Source: Streptomyces sp. ITFR-16
GTDB taxonomy: Bacteria > Actinomycetota > Actinomycetes > Streptomycetales > Streptomycetaceae
Reading direction: 5' to 3'
Length of the DNA stretch: 64,000 nt
Assembly: GCF_031844705.1 (NCBI RefSeq)
Contig: NZ_CP134609.1
Location: 2,356,001-2,420,000, forward strand
The notes beneath the pieces are model-generated. The model ran no database searches and had not been told where the DNA came from. It worked only from the letters and a program-made list of their open reading frames with translations. This document shows positions 59,959 through 64,000 of the stretch, one piece after another (the stretch's first letter is position 1; each line of letters starts with the position of its first letter). The position numbers and the translations under genes are program-made.

Positions 59959-60123
59959 GGCTGCAAGAACGGCCCCCCGGGGCCGTTCCGAGGGAATCCT
60001 GACCCGGAATCAGACACTCCGTAGAGGGCATCCGGCATATGCCATTGACAGAATGTCTACCTACGCACACCGGCTGACCTGCACCGATATCACCTTTCGC
60101 GGGGTTCGACGCCGAGGGGGCCG

Positions 60124-60156
60124 AGCTGGGCCTTAAGGTTGCCTTAAGGCCCAGCT
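60124..60156. terminator. 15-bp perfect hairpin after the crotonase gene
   Basis: AGCTGGGCCTTAAGG (60124-60138) and its complement at 60142-60156 flank a 3-nt loop (TTG). It starts 53 nt after the crotonase stop at 60209 on the reverse strand. No U-tract. It also lies upstream of the RsbW-like gene and could affect that promoter. Confidence 0.65.
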
Positions 60157-60208
60157 AATCCGCCCGCATGGATGAACGGGCCTTGATCCGTTCCCAACTG
60201 GCGTTCGG

Positions 60209-60976
60209 TCAGAGGAATTTGGCCTTGCCCGGTCCCTCTTCCACAAAGCTGCGCATTCCGCGCTCGCGGTCCTCCGTGGCGAACAGCCCGGCGAACCAGG
60301 TCCGCTCGATCGTGAGACCCGTGTCGAGGTCCGTCTCCAGCCCGGCGTCCACGGCCTCCTTGGCGGCGCGCAGCGCGAGCGCCGGGCCCTTCGCCAGCGC
60401 GGCGGCCCAGGCGCGCGCCTGCTCGTACACCTCGGCGGCGGGCACCACCCGGTCCACCAGCCCCATGGACAGCGCCTCCTCGGCCTTCACATGGCGGCCG
60501 GTGAAGATGAGGTCCTTGGCCTTGGCGGGGCCCACCAGCCGGGCGAGCCGCTGAGTGCCGCCCGCGCCCGGGATGAGGCCGAGCATGATCTCGGGCTGGC
60601 CCAGCTTGGCGTTGTCGCCGGCGATCCGGAAGTCGGCACAGAGGGCCAGCTCGCAGCCGCCGCCGAGCGCGTAGCCGGTGACGGCGGCGACGACGGGCTT
60701 GGGGATCCTGGCCACCGCGGTGAAGGAGTCCTGGAGCGCCTTGGACCGCACGACCATCGCCGCGTGGTCCATCGCCTGCATCTCCTTGATGTCCGCGCCG
60801 GCCGCGAACACCTTCTCGCCGCCGTAGAGCACCACGGCACGCACGTCGTCACGCCCGGACGCCTCTTCGGCGAGCTCGCGCAGCCGGTCCTGGGTCGCGA
60901 CGTCCAGGGCGTTCATCGGCGGGCGCGCCAGCCGGATCGTGCCGACGCCGCCGCTTACTTCGAGGGTTACGGTCAT
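60209..60976 (-). CDS. Enoyl-CoA hydratase/isomerase (crotonase family)
   Basis: The 255-residue enzyme hydrates 2-enoyl-CoA in beta-oxidation. Oxyanion residues lie in FAAGADIKEMQ (about 58-68) and YALGGGCELALCADFRIAG (about 102-120; Glu of GCE is a catalytic base), with PEIMLGLIPGAGGTQRL (about 128-144; second Glu) next. All catalytic residues are present. It is monocistronic and reads toward the hairpin at 60124. Confidence 0.93.
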   Translation of the reverse strand: MTVTLEVSGGVGTIRLARPPMNALDVATQDRLRELAEEASGRDDVRAVVLYGGEKVFAAGADIKEMQAMDHAAMVVRSKALQDSFTAVARIPKPVVAAVTGYALGGGCELALCADFRIAGDNAKLGQPEIMLGLIPGAGGTQRLARLVGPAKAKDLIFTGRHVKAEEALSMGLVDRVVPAAEVYEQARAWAAALAKGPALALRAAKEAVDAGLETDLDTGLTIERTWFAGLFATEDRERGMRSFVEEGPGKAKFL

Positions 60977-61094
60977 GCGAGGCAGGTTAACCGGCGCTCA
61001 CACGACGGGGCCCGGTGCCGTTGGTCACAGCACCGGGCCCCTCTGCCCGTACCGAGGTTCGTACCGGCTCCGTACCGGCTTCGTACGGCAGGTC

Positions 61095-62348
61095 CTACTT
61101 GGTCCACTCCGACCAGGACATGTTCCAGCCGTTGAGGCCGTTGTCCGGCTGGATCGTCTTGTCGTGGGAGTTCTTCACGATCACGACGTCACCGATGAGC
61201 GAGCTGTTGAAGAACCAGGCCGCCGGAGTGCCCGAGTCGCCGCCGCCGCGCACGTCGCGCATGCCGACGCAGCCGTGGCTGGTGTTGGTGGTCCCGAAGA
61301 TGCCGGAGCCGCCCCAGTAGTTGCCGTGGATGAAGGTGCCCGACGTGGACAGCCGCATCGCGTGCGGGACGTCCTTGATGTCGTACTCACCGCCGAAGCC
61401 GACGGTGTCCCCGTTCATCCGGGTCACCCGCAGCTTCTCGCTGATGACCATCTGGCCGTTGTAGGTGGTGGTGGCCGGGGCGCCCGCCGAGATCGGTATG
61501 TCCTTGATCTGCTTGCCGTCGCGGACGACCTTCATCCGGTGCGACTTCGCGTCGACGGTGCTGACCTGGCGCCGGCCTATGGTGAAGGACACCGTCTTGG
61601 CCTGCTTGCCGTAGACGCCGGGGCGTCCCTCGACACCGTCCAGGTTGAGCTTCACGGTCACCTTGGTGCCCGCGGCCCAGTAGTTCTCGGGGCGGAAGTC
61701 CAGCCGGTCGTTGCCGAACCAGTGGCCCTCGACCGGGACGGCGGGCTCGGCCGTCACCTTGATGGCCTTCTCCACGGCCTCGGGGTCGGTGATGCCCCGG
61801 GTGAAGTGGATGGAGACGGGCATGCCGACGCCGACGGTCGAGCCGTCCTCCGGCGTGTACTGGCCGATGAAGGTGTTCTTCGGGACCAGCGTGGTGAAGG
61901 TGGTGTCCTTGGCGGACTCACGTCCGTTCGCGTCCTTGGCGACCGCGTGGACCTTGTACTTGGTGGCCGAGGCCAGATGCTGGTCCGGCTCCCAGCTCGT
62001 GCCGTCCGCCGCGATCTCCCCCTCGACCTCGGCCCCCTTGGGGTCCGAGACCTTGACCGTGGAGAGCTTCCCGCGCTCCGCCGAGATCTTCAGCGCCCCG
62101 CTCGTGGCGACCGAGTCGGACCCGTCCTTGGGCGCGACGTTCACCACCGCCTGCGAGGCGCTGGTGTCCTCCGCCCTGGCTCCCCCGGCCTTGCCGTCCT
62201 TGTTCCCGCCGTCGGTGTCTCCCCCGCCGCATGCCGTCACCAGCATCAGCAGCGCACCCAACGCCAGGGCCGGCAGACCCGTGGCCGCACGGCCACGCCG
62301 CCTGCCGCCCGCCCCGGCCGATGCCCCCGATATCGGCTGCCCGTTCAA
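61095..62348 (-). CDS. L,D-transpeptidase lipoprotein (copy 1)
   Basis: The 417-residue exported enzyme cross-links peptidoglycan 3-3. It has a signal with lipobox LMLVTAC (Cys about residue 40), two immunoglobulin-like domains (about 70-270) and the YkuD domain with TNTSHGCVGMRDVRGGG (catalytic Cys about residue 363), with HGNYWG before it. The start is TTG at 62348: GGGGAG lies about 9 nt upstream and no ATG or GTG precedes the signal. It follows the related gene at 62526-63758 in the same direction, 177 nt apart. Confidence 0.92.
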   Translation of the reverse strand: MNGQPISGASAGAGGRRRGRAATGLPALALGALLMLVTACGGGDTDGGNKDGKAGGARAEDTSASQAVVNVAPKDGSDSVATSGALKISAERGKLSTVKVSDPKGAEVEGEIAADGTSWEPDQHLASATKYKVHAVAKDANGRESAKDTTFTTLVPKNTFIGQYTPEDGSTVGVGMPVSIHFTRGITDPEAVEKAIKVTAEPAVPVEGHWFGNDRLDFRPENYWAAGTKVTVKLNLDGVEGRPGVYGKQAKTVSFTIGRRQVSTVDAKSHRMKVVRDGKQIKDIPISAGAPATTTYNGQMVISEKLRVTRMNGDTVGFGGEYDIKDVPHAMRLSTSGTFIHGNYWGGSGIFGTTNTSHGCVGMRDVRGGGDSGTPAAWFFNSSLIGDVVIVKNSHDKTIQPDNGLNGWNMSWSEWTK

Positions 62349-62392
62349 TGTGGTCGTCTCCCCTCACACGGCCTGGTCCCGCCAAGGCCCTG

Positions 62393-62435
62393 GGAGCCTG
62401 CAGGCTCCTACCCCCGCGCGCTGCACATGCGCGCT
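62393..62435. promoter_or_regulatory. Palindromes in the leader of L,D-transpeptidase copy 1
   Basis: GGAGCCTGCAGGCTCC (62393-62408) is a perfect 16-bp palindrome. GCGCGC-TGCACAT-GCGCGC follows within 30 bases, and an AT-rich GCAAAAAGATAATCACA stretch lies beyond (to about 62455). Together they suggest a structured 5' leader and promoter. The palindromes are seen; function is inferred. Confidence 0.35.
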
Positions 62436-62525
62436 CAGCAAAAAGATAATCACACCGACTGCGGGCAGATCTCCTCACGAATGTCACCGTTCAGTCCCAA
62501 GTCGTCCCAGGACCGCGGCGGGCGC

Positions 62526-63758
62526 TCAGCGAAGGGCCGAGCCCGCCTTCCACTGGCTCCAGTTCAGGTTCCAGCCGCTCAGTCCGTTGTCCGGGGCGAC
62601 CCGCTTGTCCTCGGAGTTGACGACCTCCACCACGTCCCCGATCAGCGTCCGGTCGAAGAACCAGCCGGCCGGGGTGGCGCCGCTGCCGCCCTGTACGTCG
62701 CGCAGCCCGATGCAGCCGTGGCTGACGTTCTGCGAGCCGAAGACGGACTCGTCGGACCAGTAGTTGCCGTGCAGGAAGGTCCCGGACTTGGTCAGCCGGA
62801 TCGCGTGCGGGACGTCCTTGATGTCGTACTCGCCGCCGAAGCCGACCGTCCGGCCGTCCATCCGCGTCACGTCGTGCATCTCGCTGACGACCATCCTCCC
62901 GTTGTACGTGGTCGTCGTCGGGGACCCCGCGGTGATCGGGACCGTGGAGACCAGCCGGCCGTCCTGACGCACCTCCATCGTGTGCGCGGCCGCGTCCACC
63001 CGGGACACCTGCTCCCGGCCCACGGTGAACCTGACGGTCTTGCGCTGGCTGCCGTACACCCCCTCCGCGCCCTCGACATCGCGCAGCCCGACCTCGACGG
63101 TGACCTCGGTGCCCGGCGCCCAGTAGGCGGCCGGGCGGAAGTCCAGCCGGTCCTTGCCGAACCAGTGGCCCGCCACCTCGACCGCCGGGTCGGAGGTGAT
63201 CCGGATGGCGCGCTCCACCGCCGCCCGACGGGTCACCGGGCGGTTGAACTCGAAGGAGACGATCATGCCGGTGCCGACGGTCGAGCGGTTCTCCGGCTTG
63301 AAGTAGCCGATGAAGCGGTGCTCGGGGACCGCCGTGGTGAAGGTGGTGTGCCGGGCCGATCGGTGCCCGGATCCGTCCACGGCCACCGCGTCGACGCTGT
63401 ACTTGGCGGCGAGCCCGAGCCGGCCCGCCTCGCCCTGCGGGCTCCAGGAGCGGCCGTCCTTCGCGATCAGGCCCCGCACCTCCTGCTTCTGCGCGTCCTC
63501 GATCCGGGTCACCCGGACGCTCTCCAGCCGCCCGTCGGGGACCCGCACCTCCACCCGGTCGTCCGCCCCGACGTCGTCGGCGCCGTCCCGCGGGGTGACC
63601 CGGATCGCCTCCTGCGGCGACCTCGGCTTCCCGCCGATGATCGAATCCGTACCCGAGCAGCCGGTCAGAACAGCCAGTACGGCCAGGACCGCGAGCAGTC
63701 CCGACCGGGCCGGCACGGTGGCTCCGCTCGCCCCTGTCTTCTTCGCAACGTGATTCAC
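62526..63758 (-). CDS. L,D-transpeptidase lipoprotein (copy 2)
   Basis: The 410-residue paralogue has the same layout: a signal with lipobox LAVLTGC (Cys about residue 34), Ig-like domains, then the YkuD domain with NVSHGCIGLRDVQGG (catalytic Cys about residue 357) and LHGNYWSDESVFG. The start is GTG at 63758, after GGGGGGAAC. The pair are about equally long and probably arose by tandem duplication; distinct substrates or expression times are possible. Confidence 0.9.
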   Translation of the reverse strand: MNHVAKKTGASGATVPARSGLLAVLAVLAVLTGCSGTDSIIGGKPRSPQEAIRVTPRDGADDVGADDRVEVRVPDGRLESVRVTRIEDAQKQEVRGLIAKDGRSWSPQGEAGRLGLAAKYSVDAVAVDGSGHRSARHTTFTTAVPEHRFIGYFKPENRSTVGTGMIVSFEFNRPVTRRAAVERAIRITSDPAVEVAGHWFGKDRLDFRPAAYWAPGTEVTVEVGLRDVEGAEGVYGSQRKTVRFTVGREQVSRVDAAAHTMEVRQDGRLVSTVPITAGSPTTTTYNGRMVVSEMHDVTRMDGRTVGFGGEYDIKDVPHAIRLTKSGTFLHGNYWSDESVFGSQNVSHGCIGLRDVQGGSGATPAGWFFDRTLIGDVVEVVNSEDKRVAPDNGLSGWNLNWSQWKAGSALR

Positions 63759-63911
63759 GTTCCCCCCAACGACGGGGCGGGCCGGGGGAAACGTGAGTGC
63801 GGGCCCCGTCGTGGGCAGAACAGAGGGGACGACCACACTCGGGGAGCCGCGGCCGGGACGCCGCGCGCCCCCCTTTCGGTGCCGGTCCCACGAGCCGCGG
63901 GAGGCGAGCAG

Positions 63912-64000
63912 GTGTCGAGCGCAGCCGAGCAGGAGACAGTGCCGAAGACGGATACGACACCGGCCGGGACGGAGGCGGAGCGGCTCGCCGCCGGCCCCGG
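63912..64000 (+). CDS. Start of an unidentified gene, cut by the right edge
   Basis: GTG 63912 follows GGGAGGCGAGCAG, a good ribosome-binding site, and the frame stays open to the window end: VSSAAEQETVPKTDTTPAGT then EAERLAAGP. The 29 residues are disordered and acidic, so no family can be named. It is divergent from the L,D-transpeptidase copy 2 gene. Confidence 0.5.
   Translation, partial: MSSAAEQETVPKTDTTPAGTEAERLAAGP

Noticed and set aside
59198..60136. + strand frame opposite the RsbW-like gene
   Set aside because: Antisense to a gene with conserved ATP-binding boxes; Ser/Arg/Pro-rich product.

Overview
The window is about 70% G+C, its genes use G/C in third codon positions, and GTG and TTG starts are common. 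Together with tandem glycine-riboswitch control of gcvT, Tat and lipoprotein exports, a GGDEF-EAL membrane protein beside ligA, and an Opp cluster next to SseB-like genes, this indicates a Streptomyces core-chromosome segment. Gene order matches, from memory, the S. coelicolor SCO5455-SCO5506 interval. A GcoA-type sesquiterpene synthase next to sdaA is what I recall from the S. griseus side of the genus.

Layout. 1-7 kb: 5' part of a large LuxR-type ATPase regulator with a small upstream gene, an MMPL exporter with a small membrane protein, and a Tat-exported phospholipase C. 7-13 kb: the gatC-gatA-(small membrane protein)-gatB operon for Gln-tRNA(Gln)/Asn-tRNA(Asn) formation, then rmdB (c-di-GMP). 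13-18 kb: ligA, a MetE-like protein, an SDR and a LOG-like protein in one direction. 18-23 kb: DUF427 protein, a hydrolase fold without catalytic residues, mnmA, a PGRP-type amidase, a cysteine desulfurase and two small membrane proteins. 23-33.5 kb: a TetR regulator, then an eight-gene sugar operon reading leftward (LacI regulator, binding protein, two permeases, GH130 phosphorylase, Gfo/Idh oxidoreductase, GH13 glucosidase, phosphohexomutase), much of it joined by ATGA overlaps. GH130 releases mannose-1-phosphate and the mutase would isomerise it, so import plus phosphorolysis of a beta-mannoside is the likeliest function. 33.7-36.3 kb: WYL regulator, thioesterase, TRIC-type channel. 36.3-42.6 kb: a peptide ABC transporter in the unusual order C-A-B-D-F.

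43-50.5 kb is a serine/glycine neighbourhood: two SseB-like proteins, a small P-loop kinase, a tandem glycine riboswitch, gcvT-gcvH-glyA and sdaA. 50.6-56 kb: epoxide hydrolase, sesquiterpene synthase, type-B carboxylesterase and a CopD-type membrane protein. 56-60 kb: STAS anti-anti-sigma protein, EF-hand protein, YVTN-propeller lipoprotein, a frameshifted polysaccharide deacetylase and an RsbW-like kinase. 60-64 kb: crotonase, two tandem L,D-transpeptidases and the start of an unidentified gene.

No tRNA, rRNA, CRISPR array, transposase gene or prophage was seen. The only mobile-like DNA is three short inverted-repeat elements (1586-1650, 10678-10854, 44855-44957), at least two of which share internal sequence modules.
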